Positions 1 through 18,629 of a stretch of DNA of 64,000 nt are shown piece after piece (the stretch's first letter is position 1; each line of letters opens with the position of its first letter). The translations under genes and the position numbers were made by a program. Below the pieces are notes generated by a model. That model was given only the letters and a program-made list of their open reading frames with translations. It was not told where the DNA came from and searched no databases. Source of the stretch: Leucocoprinus leucothites. Taxonomy: Eukaryota > Basidiomycota > Agaricomycetes > Agaricales > Agaricaceae. The stretch is taken from assembly GCA_013368445.1 (NCBI GenBank), contig JAACJO010000002.1, positions 186,001 through 250,000 of the forward strand, in the 5' to 3' direction.

Positions 1-647
1 GAGCACTAGCATGAACAGACAAGGGCAGCTAAAAGTAGTTGTATCCACGGGACGTAATTTAGAATGAATAGCCTGCTGGAGTCCGGCTGGAGCACGCAAC
101 AAAAAGGATGGATCACTCGTGCATAATTCCGTAAGTACCAGCAAGCACCTTGACTGAAGACTTCTGTCTGAGATAGTAGCAAAGAAACCTATTGTCACAT
201 TTTCACAATTGAAAGTGAAGTCAACGAAGAAAGATAACAAAAGCAAAGTACTGCAATCGAGGACTCGGTCATTTGATTAATCAGCGGTTTGTTGAGTGTT
301 TGTTTTAGGTTATTGACTTAAAAACGTGCCCACGGCTCTTTCGGCCCTAACCTCCGTTAGTCTTGAGGTTTTCATAAGGTGATCCAGCAATAGCGTTATT
401 GTTACTCATATGGAGGCAGAGAGATTATTGACTATCTATTTCAGGATAATGGAATTACAGAATGAATGTTGGTTTCAAAAAGCGAGAAGGAAAGGATGGT
501 TTCAATGAGAGCTACAGGATTTCAAGCGATGAACAATGAACCAAGAAAGATATCATATACCGACAAAAACAATTGTTATCTGCCCGCTGGGCAGGAGATT
601 GCGACCGGTTCCCAGGTTCCCTACTCCGTCGTTTCCCTCAGTAGTGA

Positions 648-812
648 TTATGCGCTATTGAATGCCCGCGATAATTTCCAAGTGGGAGCGCCACCGCCCC
701 CACCACCACCGCCGCGTCGACTAAGGTCAAACATTTGACCCTCCTCGGGTATAGGTGCTGCGAGTGCCGAGGTGGCCAATAGAAGAACAAGAGATACGAT
801 TTGGACCTTCAT
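648..812 (-). CDS. small secreted Gly-rich peptide (54 aa)
   Basis: A 54-codon frame opens with ATG at 812 and ends with TAA at 648-650. Residues 1-19 form a clear signal peptide (MKVQ, then a hydrophobic core of Ile, Val, Leu and Ala, ending in SALA), with likely cleavage before APIPEEG. A Ser-Arg-Arg dibasic site at about 31-33 could be a Kex2-type cut. It is followed by eight Gly and the tail APTWKLSRAFNSA. A TATAAAAG box lies about 160 bp upstream on the same strand, which supports a real gene. No family is recognised. It may be a small secreted protein or a processed peptide precursor; a spliced, longer form is possible because the Gly codons contain GT. It has no CAAX end, so it is not a standard basidiomycete pheromone. 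Confidence 0.55.
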   Translation of the reverse strand: MKVQIVSLVLLLATSALAAPIPEEGQMFDLSRRGGGGGGGGAPTWKLSRAFNSA

Positions 813-968
813 AAGGGCTGGCGACTAGGGGAAACGTTTGGTCAGGTTATTAATCATGGTTTTGAAGAGGCACAGGAACTACGTACCTACTTAGCGCTAC
901 TGGGCTGGGATATGTGTAAGGGGGATTGGAAAGAAGCGTTTGTTGAGGAGAAGCGAGTAAACGCCAGG

Positions 969-976
969 CTTTTATA
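969..976 (-). promoter_or_regulatory. TATA box of the small secreted peptide gene
   Basis: TATAAAAG on the minus strand, about 160 bp before the ATG at 812. Called from sequence alone. Confidence 0.45.
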
Positions 977-2107
977 ACATAAACAGTATCGTGCACGGTG
1001 TCCGCGCGGTTAAAGCGATCCATTGCGAGACTGAGCTAAACCTTTTGGAGGATGCCACTGATGCAGGAAGTGTTTTGTCTTCATCCGGAGATCATTATCA
1101 AACCGTGGGCTATATTGTGGAGCCTTGTGGGGGGCCTTCACCATATCAATCTCACTGTCTGAGGATGACACTTGACCTTCGCGCGCACAGGTACTAGTGC
1201 CAATTTACCGTGGTCGGTTTAAGTTCCTTGCGGGACCGGAAACAAGACTGTTCATTACCATGCCCGAGGCGATACTCTTTCCATCTCTCAGAGATGCTTC
1301 GAAATCAACTGAACCTGATCTGATCCTTCAGGTTTTCAAGTTCGTGAGGCCCCGTGACATAGGGCAGCGCCAGCGGCCGAATAGAAAACATAGCCGAACA
1401 ATTCACTCTTGACTCTCATCTCACACGAAGTACTGGATGAACTTGGAACTTGCCGACTTCAAGGGATGGTGGCGCAATTGGTGTTCGTTATCAATACTTA
1501 TAGGAAGGACTACAGTTCCTCAGCTCAAGTCGCTGCAGCAAGTGTCCCATAACCCGACCTGTCAAATATAATCGGCTCCCTTCACCGAACGCTAAACTGA
1601 TTGATAGATGGCTGGTTTCTTGGCTTCTGGATTCGCGTTCCGCTGGGGGTGGCACTGGATAGGATTTTTATTCCAGGACAATACTGCTACTAGTAGTGAT
1701 CATCCGTTGGGGCGATCTGAGGCGAACTCCTTGTCCTCGACAAACAATCCTCTCATAATTCTAACCATCGGCGTCAGAGTAACCCAAGACACTTGGCAAC
1801 CGAGGATGCCCGTCAGGCTCCAGGAGCCGGCTTGATCACGACATGACATGCCCCCCGTCAAGTTGATATTGTCAAGGAAATGCGGTGCAGCATGGTAGGC
1901 ACCTGTACATAATCCGTGGGTGATATATACCAATATACAGTCACTGATAAAAATCGACGCGGGCGATCTCACAGTTGCCAGCGCTCTTCCTCCTTATTTT
2001 GGAGTAGTTGGGTTCACGAAATTTCATCGTCACCAACCCTGACAGGGCGTGGCTGTATTTATGCCCAGCTTTAATGCCAAGATCCCTTTCCTTACCAACA
2101 TCCCCCC
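977..2107. other. intergenic, no gene recognised
   Basis: Only short overlapping open frames without domain, signal peptide or splice support are seen. This stretch separates the peptide gene (minus) from the membrane protein gene (plus) and probably holds both promoters. Confidence 0.5.
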
Positions 2108-3191
2108 ATGATGTCCATCGCTGCCGCGATGTCGAGGACGCGACGCGCAGCAAGTCTTCTCCTTCTGTTCTGCGCTTTTTTCGTCGATCAAGTCGCCTGC
2201 AAGGGGGGTAAAGGAGGTGGTGGGAGGAAGGGTGGAGGAAGTGATTTTTCGGGTGACAGTAGTTCGCTTAACCTTGACCCCGGCCTCACCGCCGTTTTCG
2301 CCATCACCATCATTATTGCCGTCTTCACTCTTTACCAACTCGGTCGTTCCGCCAACCGCCTCAAGAAACCCGTCCTACCTCCAGGAGCGCCCACTCTTCA
2401 ATATGACGTCGGAAAGCTCTTCCTCTGGACGTTATTCTCCTACCTCGTCATATACCTGCTATGGAACATCCTCTTCGCCGTGTTCATCGTGGTGGATAAT
2501 GGAATAGCCATCAGCCCCTTGGCAGCAGGCGTCTATTTCGTTGGTCAAGCCTCCGACGTGTTGTTCCTCGGCATGGTCCTTGCTATCATTGCCTACCGAC
2601 AACGGATTCAGCTGAATCCAGGAGAAAAATTGTTCAACCTCAAGTCATTTTTAGATGGATGGGTGTTATCAACCATGTTGCTCCTTGGAGTTGCCCAGGA
2701 CGCACTTCTCGGAGCCGCAATGGGGGGCATGATCTTTCCGAACTCGCTTGACATCTTGAATTTTAGCATCGCATACGAAGCTTTCAACTTCGTTGCGAGC
2801 ATGAATGTCATCGGAACTGCTATCATGGCCTATAGGCGAATGAACAAGAGTGGAATCACCGATAATGTATGTTTTCTTCATTACTTTTTTTTTAAAACCC
2901 TGAGCGCTAGTTACTGACTCAACATGCAAACAGATACTCAGAAGCGCCGCTCTCTTCGTCTCTCCTTTCATTTTCATTCGTGCTCTCTACCGTATTATTG
3001 CCGTTGGGTTAACGGCCAATGTACGAAATGGCGTCTTCATTGATCGTGAAACCCTCTTCATCGTGACCACTGTAATTGGAGGCGTCACCTCTATTATCGT
3101 CGCTGGCCTTTGCCTTTTCATGGGTGCCCCACCTACACCTAAGAAGGGTGATAAGAACAAAGATGTTCAATACGAGCCGGTCAAGGTCTAG
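2108..3191 (+). CDS. multi-pass membrane protein with signal peptide, family not recognised
   Basis: Two exons: 2108-2866 and 2934-3191, joined in phase 0 across a 67-nt GT...AG intron (exon 2 starts ILRSAALFVSPF). The product is about 338 aa. Residues roughly 12-31 look like a signal peptide, followed by a Gly/Lys-rich stretch (KGGKGGGGRKGGG). About seven hydrophobic spans follow, and the tail is basic and hydrophilic (PKKGDKNKDVQYEPVKV). The layout of an extracellular N-terminus plus seven helices resembles fungal 7-TM proteins such as the RTA1-like or DUF7702-like groups, but no diagnostic motif was identified. ATG codons at 2111 and 2129 are alternative starts. Reading frame and splice are well supported; function is unknown. 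Confidence 0.8.
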
Positions 3192-3622
3192 ATTTTACGT
3201 TTTTCTCGGTTTTGGGATTTGTTTCTTTCGCCTCGGTACACTTCTGGTCTTGTTTGATACCCGCACTACGTAATCGACAATTTTGCCCCCAAGACTTTTT
3301 ATGTACATGTCCTGGTACCCCAATGACGCTTCTCGATATTGAATACAGAACGTGTACTACGTCAGTAGTGCACATACTAAAAACGCTAAAAATGGGATTC
3401 GGAACGAAAGTTCTTCGATACGACTCCAAGGGACCAAAATACATGCTAACTACAATCACTACACAAGGATAGCAGACTACGGAGAACACATCAAACAAAC
3501 ACTGTCCATCCACCTGTCATACATCAAGTTCAGGGAATAATAATAACAAAAGAGTATACAACTCCCTCAGCCGTCCCTTTTTGTCAATGACTGAAATGGA
3601 GCGAAAGCGTCATGAAAAGGGT
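3192..3622. other. convergent 3' intergenic region
   Basis: Lies between the stop of the membrane protein (plus) and the stop of the first GMC oxidoreductase (minus). Only chance frames are seen; it is expected to hold both 3' UTRs. Confidence 0.5.
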
Positions 3623-10582
<6,960 letters not shown>

Positions 10583-12839
10583 TCATTTGGTGCTCCTCGA
10601 CCCGAAACACGGAAGCCACTTGTCAAGTGCGAGCTGGAACAAGCCCAGACCAGTAAAGAAAGGCTCCTGTGATACTGGACTATAGAACCCGACTGTGCTG
10701 AAATTTGTATGATTGGCATCCGGCGTCAAAAGAACCCGCATGTCGGAGACATGCACCATGTTTGCGTAGGTCATCCCGAAAAACGTTCCATTATCCGGCG
10801 TTGCGGTGTTGCATCTATTAATATGGGTTAGTGAGCCGATGATCTGCGGTTAATGAGCTATTAAGAGCACTACTCACTCTGGGATTATCACAGTCGGTGT
10901 CCGCTTCGGGGAGTTATCCTCAATGGACGCCAGCCCCATTGTCCTCCAAGGATCAACTGGTATGGCGTAAACATTATAACGAATCACCATTCTAGAGCTT
11001 GAAGCAACTGCACTCACATTCTCCATTCGTAAATAGAACATTCGAGGGATTCATATTCCACCCTCCATACTTGTTAACTTTCTGTGTCTGCGGCGAGGCA
11101 GGTATCGCAGATCCGAACGTATCATTGCATTGTCTCTGAAACAGATCCAACGACAAAAACGCCGTCTCAATTGATAGAGAATTGTTCCGATCACCTCTTT
11201 GGTAAAATCCTGGAGTTCGCCCTCAGCATTGTTCCATTATAAGAATCGACTTAGGAAGGCGTACCGTATTCCGAGCAGTACTGCCACATCCACGACCTGT
11301 CCGTAACGGGATCGTCCTCGAAAGGAATCGAATCATAATCCAGCTCTGATATCGCCCTCAAGAAAGCATCAAAGGCCACCTCGATCCCCTCCTCTGCAGT
11401 AATCCCCTTCTCTGTAGCATCTGCGGTGAAGTTCTTGGTCTCGAGTATATTGCAGAACTGTAACAGAGACTCCTCGAAGCCGTAATACTGATAGAAATCC
11501 AGAGGGTCCATCAAAATACTGGCTGCGCCGACGTCGCTCGTGTCTTCTGCATCGGTCAATGTTATATTATCTGCCTCAGCGGTATTCCCTCCCGGTTTAC
11601 CGGCTCGTGCTTTCAACAATTCAAGCTTCATTTGCATTTTTATTGTTTCATTTCCTCCCATGAGGGCATCGTCGACATGTCTGAATGACCACGAGTATCA
11701 TCGATGAGCAATCAAGATTCAAGTCAGCTCAATCTATTCTTGAAAACAGATCAAAACCTCTCACCGAGTGACACTAACCCAATCTGCAGAGCAATTCCTC
11801 GTCAAGCTCCGCTCTGCAGCTTTATAATAACTCGCCATATCCACCTCCGCTTGTACAGGAGCAGACGACGCCCAAGCCGCAAATACGACTTCTGGATTCC
11901 TAATTCTCAGAAACGATGCTCGAATCCCTGGATAAGACCCTCCAAGAAATATCCATGGAGTTTCGCTGGGGTGTATTGGTAGTAAAAGCGGATTTGTCCG
12001 TTGACCGGAGGTTTGATTAGAAGGAGTCGTCGCCTCTGGGTCAGAATTCTGAGTGTTTCCTGATGATCTCTTGAAGGAGTTAGCAAAAAAAATGAAATCT
12101 TCCAGCGCCTGCTCTGTGTTAAGGAACTGCCATTGATCTCCTGTTGTATTCCTCTGTGGTGAAATGTAAGCAATTGTTTTATTTCATTCGATCTACCAGT
12201 CAAACTTGCTTACATTAACAGGGAAAGGTAGAGAAGCACCATAAAACCGATGCTCCCACAATATAGCCAATCCCTTATATCGCTCCGCTAAACGCATCAC
12301 AGCTGATTGGCCATGAAATTCCTAGAACTCCGATTACCAATTCTACTCTGATAAATTTCATTTAATGACCACACACACCTGTAAGTAATAAGGCAACAGA
12401 GGCGCTGCATCCTGTTCCCCCGAATCAAACACTGATTGACACAATTAACACAATGTAGCAGGTCTTTCAGGAAATTGATATCTCACCGAAAACAGGGCCG
12501 CCTCGTTCCCAGTAAGTAGAGTTGACCCAGTAACGATTTTTAAAGGTTCGCTCTGTCCGGTTGTTGAAGTGGTCCACGGGGATCTACAAACGATAGAGAT
12601 GAGCGCACGATCTGCTCCAATCAAGAGCCCACCCGTACCTCGATGAAGAATTCTCCGCCAGTATTGGTCGAGTTTACATCACTGGCCAAAGACACAAACA
12701 CCTCCGGTAAAGATGGGCGTGCAGGACGTAATACTGGACCAGAGACCTTAGCCGCAGCCCGAGAGATCAATGATCCAAAGCTGACAAGCGCGAAAATTAG
12801 AAAAACTTGAAGTTCCAACTGAGGCCGGCACCAGAGCAT
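10583..12839 (-). CDS. serine carboxypeptidase S28 family (Pro-X carboxypeptidase-like)
   Basis: Secreted or vacuolar serine peptidase expected to release residues after proline. It starts at ATG 12839 with a signal-like segment (VFLIFALVSFGSLISRAAA). The nucleophile motif GGSYPGIRASFLRIRNP lies at about 11900-11943. Family landmarks follow: FYQYYGFEESLLQFCN, then RSWMWQYCSEYG. The acid residue is in FTNGEVDPWRTMGL, split by an intron between Glu and Val. The His is in ANMVHVSDMRVLL. The end DKWLPCFGSRSTK stops at 10583. Many short introns interrupt the gene. The order Ser, Asp, His and the Trp/Cys motif are characteristic of MEROPS S28. It probably takes part in extracellular protein or peptide nutrition. 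Exact internal splice sites in the first third were not all resolved. Confidence 0.85.
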
Positions 12840-13403
12840 TATGTGGGGGTGCTTGAAACCGATACAGCGAAATCACTATCAAGAAAGTTCCCTGGGTACT
12901 GACTAAGACATTAGCGGCCTGCTGGCAATGTGCTATCAGGGCACACAAGGTGACCACCCTTCTCGGAGAAGAATGAGAAAGAAACGACAGAAACGGATAT
13001 TATCCTGCTCCATACCCCATGCCTCGAAGGTCGATTTCTGATCCAAAACGTACACGAGTTTCTCATGACCTGGTACCGAGCTATATATAGCTAAGGAGTG
13101 GTCAAAACTGTACCTTAGGATTGACGCGTCAGAATACTTTTAGGAGGGAGGGTGCCACAGGAAGCAGGAAGAACGACTTGGACAGGGAGCAGCAAGAAGG
13201 CCTGGTCACAGGTCACCAGGAACTAGAACCAGAAGAGTAATCAAGGAAGTGGAAGGAGGACATGGCAGGCTAAACATTTCTTGAGCGGTGAATCGTCCTA
13301 CACGAGATTTGCAGAGTCGAAGAGGATCGTGCTCCCGTCAGCCTTCCAAGTCCCTGTGTAAACGACAACCGCCAATTAGAGAATCCCCAAAAAACCGATA
13401 ATG
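12840..13403. other. promoter region of the S28 peptidase and spacer
   Basis: A TATATAT run near 13083-13089 on the minus strand lies about 245 bp before the ATG. A G/A-rich segment covers about 13140-13270. No coding sequence is recognised. Confidence 0.35.
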
Positions 13404-13470
13404 TCTTATGGGGCTCTGATACCTTAATATCTCATAATGCGCTATGAACAGGTATCAGAGCCCCATAAGA
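13404..13470. repeat. perfect 20-bp inverted repeat with tRNA-Met-like primer-site word
   Basis: Positions 13404-13423 and 13451-13470 are perfect reverse complements with a 27-nt spacer. The right arm begins GGTATCAGAGC, which matches the primer-binding word complementary to initiator tRNA-Met used by many plant LTR retrotransposons. It may be a hairpin or the scar of a retroelement. No flanking LTRs or reverse transcriptase were found. Confidence 0.5.
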
Positions 13471-14051
13471 GATCGTTCTTGGAATCCCTTGGTTTGAAAG
13501 GAGATCACTGTGCTTTGGCCCTGTCAGTGAGAACTCATATTGACTAGGATAGGGTCTCAAGTACTCAGGGAAAATAACGTGAACCCTCATCCTCGAAGGA
13601 AGGGCGAAATTGGAGCATAAGAAAAATGTTACCAGAAAGCTAGAGGTACTACCAGGCACCTTGAATATTAGACCAAAGTGACCAACCAATAGATTTATCT
13701 CGTATTGATCGGACTCCTGGGTCATCAGCCACCAGATCTGACAGTATTGCGACTGACTGACTGCGTTAAAGGTGTATTCGTTTTCCTTTCTCACATAGGA
13801 GCGTAGAATTGCACCTTGCATTCAATGAGCGGCCCTAAGTAAACCTTTTCGTCTACTTTAATCATCGTGACAAATACCCCACCGACTCCAGATCCATCGA
13901 CTACCATATTTGTCACTGGGACTGAGATTAAGCTTAACGAAAAGATGTTGAGGACCGAAGTTGGATCAACCGCATTTGAGGATGACCTGGTAGAATTAAG
14001 GAAAAAGATACATGACCTAGTGCTCAGTGCTCTCCACTGAGAAACTGCCAT
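13471..14051 (-). other. possible fragment of an unknown gene
   Basis: Two overlapping minus-strand frames occur: an 86-aa frame from 14051 (contains DGSGVGGVFVTMIKVDEKVYLG) and a 129-aa frame ending at 13432 (contains YEINLLVGHFGLIFKV). They can be read as exon pieces of one protein, but no family is recognised and no clear start or stop could be set. The second frame runs through the inverted repeat. Low confidence. Confidence 0.2.
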
Positions 14052-14312
14052 TTATCCCTGTACCAACTGATCTTGAAATTCGAGTGATGAGCTAACTAAA
14101 TCCATATAACTAAGAGTGATCGAACGGGTATCTGAATAATGGCACGTTACAATGCCTTTAAGAATCAACAGTGATAATAGCATAAAGGTTTTAAAAGTGA
14201 GTCGAGTGGCGAGTCGAGTATTTGGCCAAAACGTTGAGGAATGACGGAGCCCTAGGCGAAAACATCAGATCGGCGAAGCCCAAGTAATAAACAAATAGAC
14301 GTACGATGAGAA
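14052..14312. other. spacer downstream of the transcription factor
   Basis: No gene seen. Contains the 3' end region of the Zn2Cys6 factor. Confidence 0.3.
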
Positions 14313-17300
14313 TTAAGTCCGTGGCTTCCCATTATCCATTATCCCACACTCCCGCATGAACGAAAGCCACCCTTCATCCATGTCGCTCTCGCTCGTCAGA
14401 CCCATCTCTACCATAGGGTCCATAGGGTTTTGACTTTGAGGAAGAGGAGTAACACCCGGGAAGAAGTTGTTCTCAAGGTATGGGTCAACGCCATAACCCG
14501 AGAAGTTCGTGGAAGTAATACGCCCCGGGTACGGCGCCCCGTCCATCCCTCTTGTACGGGCATCATCAGACCCGACACATTCATCGAACTGGACGAAGCC
14601 GAATCCATGCCAGAAAAGTACTGATCTGGCGGAGCGGGAGTATATCCAGCGTTAGTAGGATTAAGCGACATCCACGCATTTAGTGCTCTGGCATCTGCCG
14701 TCGGCATGCCAGACGATGTGACCAATGATGGATCTTGGCGTGGAGGAGATAGTTGGCTTCGCGACTGCTCCCATTGGTTGAGACCCGAAGGCGCGGATTT
14801 GTTCCCGTTTGGGTTTAGAGAGCTAGGGGTTGGATTACTCTGCGTAGGCGGTCGATAATTTTGCATGGAAGGTGGGATAACACCGGGAGAGGAAGGTATA
14901 CTGGCGATCGACTTGTCAGCGAGGTATCCCACGAAACTGCTATACATCTCCCCCATGTCCCTGCGCGCAGGGCTGTCGGATGATGATCTTCTCGTTTGTT
15001 GCTGAGAGGCGGAAGCGGTAGGTAGCGACGCGTTGGTATGCATGGACTGTGAGCGCGATGACGCTTGGGACCTTCGCATTGAGTCGTGTTTCAGGTACTC
15101 GATCAATGATGGGTGCACGTCGGGCATCGATGAGAGATTGAAAGGAGGGGACGAAATTGGAGAGGTTACTTGAGAAGGTGTACTTGGCTCGGGGGAGGAA
15201 AGCGAGGTTGCACCTCCCGTGAACTTGTGTCTGGTTTTTCTAGTAAGCACGCGTGTTTGTCCTCCAAAGATAGCAAGCTCATCCTCCGCGTCTTTGAGTG
15301 ACTGAGGATAGAAGATGTTTGACATTTGCGGATCTAGTGTAGTGTTATTTCCGCCTCCATTCGCCTGCGCCGGAAGAGTCGAAGAGCAGGACTGCTTATA
15401 TGAGTGCATTGCGTTCTCCTTGAGCTTTCGAAGCACGCCCTGTCGATTGCTAGTCAGCTGATGCAGATCGATGGTGGCACTGGGCTAAAAGAGGGTCTTA
15501 CTAGAGCTATTCGGGCACGATACGACTGAGGTGCCGTTTTTTTAAATAATTCGACTGCAAGATCCAAATCAAGGAGAGCACTCGCTGCGACGGTTGAATT
15601 GGGCGACCTAGCTACCACCGTGCCGACTATGATCTGGGAAGTTCGCTTGTAAGTATCGTATCCTTGGCGGAATGAAGCGTATCAAGATTTACCGCCGCTG
15701 AGAAAGTTTGGCACAGCAAGAACCATACCCTCATCGCTAATGGGGCACAACGTTCAAACTGATGTGCAGCTGCCCTGATAACGACTGAGGCACATCGATA
15801 TGCCGTTAAGAAGGATGGAGCAAATGGGCTGAGCAACGGATTTGCAGGGTGATCGAGCACTGCTTGAGCAAAGAAACTTCGATGTAAATACAACATCGCT
15901 TAAGTGAAGCGCCGGTCAGTCAGCCGAATCGGTTAGCGCCAGCGAAAACCTATACTCACTGACAGTGCGATGCTGACTAGCGTAAAATCCTCTCAAGCTC
16001 AAAGAGCTAGAGTAAAACTCCTCCTCACCATCCTCGCGCGTGGCATAAGGTTTGAAGGCAGCAAAGAAGGACAGTTCTCGAACTTTGTGATCAAGGTCTA
16101 GAACCGTCTTGTAACTAGGCGTCTTTGCAGTTAACGTTGCTTCTGAAACAGCGTTGAATATATCCTTGCCGAACAAATGTTTCATTCTCCAAACTAGGAA
16201 TCACTCAACACATATCGCACAGAGAAACGGTGTGGTTCACTCACATCCATGTTGGCTTGAACCCGAGTTGTCGAGGGTGGCTTCTTCATCAAGGGGGAAT
16301 TCACAGTCGACGTAAGAGAGGTGAATAGAGGGAGGACGACCCAAGGCGAGACTCTAACGTAAAGGTGAATTCGTGGTGCTTAGGTGAAGAAATCCAGATA
16401 ATCGTACTTACGTGAGACATGTCAGCAGCAAAAGTCTCCCAGAATAAATTCCGGCGTTTCTGTACCGTCGCAGGATCCATTCTCCATCGAGCACTATCCC
16501 GATCTATCGGGTCGGAGAGTTGACAGCTGCTTCTCGTTTACTAGGTATAATCAAACTCACGGAGTCCAATCTATTTTCAACCAGTATCAGTTGTCATGAT
16601 GGGCGGTAAAAAAGCGCTCCAACTCACACTCTGTGCTAACTTTGCTGCGCAGCTCATAATGCACCACTAGTAAATCCCTGATATTAATAAAGGAGCACGT
16701 CAGGATAAAATGTGACAAACCGCACTATCCCTCGAGTATTTTCTCCCTGCATGGCTATGATAGGTAGCCATCAGGCCCATAGCCTGCACTGTGCTGATAG
16801 AAGGTGATTCATATACGGCTTTCAAAGATAGTGCAGCGCGACCCAGGTCGTAGTAGTGTTCGGCCTCGGAGTTGTATGGTGGTAGGTTAAGGTCGAGCAG
16901 GGCCCCAAGGGCGAAGATAAAGAAGAGCGTTGCGAGGTCATGGGGTCGTGTATGGTCTACCGGGGGCGATTCTTCTCTATTGCTTTCAGACTTTGACGGA
17001 GGCCCGTCCGACTGAGGGAAGGATTTAGTGTTTGAATAAAGTTTGGGAAGCAGGTCGTTGAAGAGTTCGTCTCTCTTGACAGGCCGATAGAAATATGACG
17101 CATGACTACAATAAGACTCGCAGAGTGACGAAGCGCGTTCCCGCGGTGGGAGATGAGATTCGAGCATGGCCAGAGCCGCAGAGTTGGGCATGTTGACCCT
17201 GGTGAACGGAAATAGGTTGGACATCGCCTCTAACTCAGGCGACAGCGCGAATCGGACGTCCTCTGTTTCCTCTGTATCGCTCATAGTCGTATTTTCGTCC

Positions 17301-18103
17301 TCTTCGGAAGCCTAAGATAAAGCTTGAGTAGAAGTATTCATGCAGATCGAGCTTATACATACCATCATCAAAGTCTAGAATAACGTCAGTTTGAGGCTGA
17401 GATACGTGAAGGCGCTTCATAACGTACCTCAGCACCTGCGGACCTTCCAAAGTATCTCGATTCTCCGGAATCCTCCACCGTTAAAGTGCCCAAGGCGTCC
17501 AGCCCAGCCTCATCTTCTTCATCGTTTCCAGAAGACTTTGGGTTGAGAGCTTCAGAACCAAACTTGAGCTTGAGAAGGTCTTCTCCAAGGAGTGGGTGCG
17601 GCTTATCCGACACTGTCGCTTGGAGTATCGCTAGTGCATCTTCTAGCTGTCGTATTCGATTGCTCATCTCGGATATCTTCCTATGCAGCTGGTCTGTATC
17701 AGCGAGAATGAATCTAGGATATACTCTAGCGACTTTTCGTGAAACGACAACCGAGCAACGCACCTTGTCCCTTGACCAGCCGATAGGATGCCTCGAGCTC
17801 TCGTAAGTTGGGAGGAATAGAAGAAGGTAAGAGAGCGTACCACAGGGACATATACTCTCGCACCCTCGCCTGACACAAGAGCTGCAAGGCACTTTTTTGT
17901 CGCATTTGAGCTTAAGTCGGCGACATTCAGCGCAAGAAAGTTCCCCTTTGGATGGTTTGCTTAAGTTCAGGACCTTCCCACGCATCTAGAGCCCTGGGCA
18001 GCTTACCACGTATCCGCTTCAACTCAATGTCCCTCAGCTCCTCCTCTGTGATCTTCCTTTGACTTCGTCTGGTCGGTATTATGCGAGTAGTGTCGACGGG
18101 CAT
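14313..18103 (-). CDS. Zn2Cys6 transcription factor with fungal-specific TF domain
   Basis: Nuclear regulator. Exon 1 begins at ATG 18103 (MPVDTTRIIPTRRSQRKI...ELKRIRG). It joins the binuclear zinc cluster exon across a short intron to give RGELSCAECRRLKLKC, with the remaining Cys in CDKKVPCSSCVRRGC. A linker SAGQGTR and a coiled coil (LADTDQLHRKISEM, then RIRQLEDALAILQ) follow, as in known basidiomycete factors of this class. The middle homology domain covers LSPELEAMSNLFPF through HDLATLFFIFALGALLDL and later ALSLKAVYESPSI, AMLYLHRSFFAQA. The C-terminal third is Ser/Pro/Gln-rich and disordered, ending WLSFMRECGIMDNGKPRT at 14313. At least eight introns are needed. An alternative start within 17985 lacks the exon-1 fit. 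Target genes are unknown; nearby oxidases and peptidase are possible targets by position only. Confidence 0.88.
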
Positions 18104-18629
18104 GACTAGTAGATCATTGATTTCATTGGTAGATGAACAATCTAGTATTCTCACACCTTTATATCAAGGCGCCTACATTCGGCGTTCAGTTGAAACTGCG
18201 ACTGTGAGAAAACAAAACATCAGAGTCCAAAGGAGCAAATCGCGGTCAACACGGATATTGTTCAGATACGTTGACTAGTTCTACTGGAACGAGCACAAAT
18301 AGTTTCAGGAACAAATCTGGGCATTTGTCTTTGTCCTTAAGCCTGTACATCTATGAGTGTAACATGTTTAAACCGAAGGCAAAACGTTTGGATTTAGTCG
18401 ACTTTTGGTGTTCTTTCCCCAAAAGAAGCGAAGAAGCAAAAAAATTTCATTCAAGAAAAAACACTCCAAATTACACAAACCCGTTTGCAATAGTCAGCGA
18501 CCGATGACAGGCGACCCAGGGTACCACTTTCACCCCACCAGCCTTCTGACCAATGGCCTATCAATATCAATAAGTGAACATTGGCGTTCAAATGTACAGG
18601 CTATACGGATCAGTCACCGAAGCATAACT
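18104..18629. other. intergenic region upstream of the transcription factor
   Basis: 526 bp between the factor's start and the stop of the coiled-coil gene, both minus. Only short frames without support are seen. Confidence 0.45.

Noticed and set aside
13432..14051. LTR retrotransposon coding region
   Set aside because: The frames show no RT, RNase H, integrase or zinc-knuckle motifs.
18103..18154. Upstream start of the transcription factor near 18154
   Set aside because: It would use GTG; the ATG at 18103 gives a good exon 1 that splices in phase to the zinc cluster.
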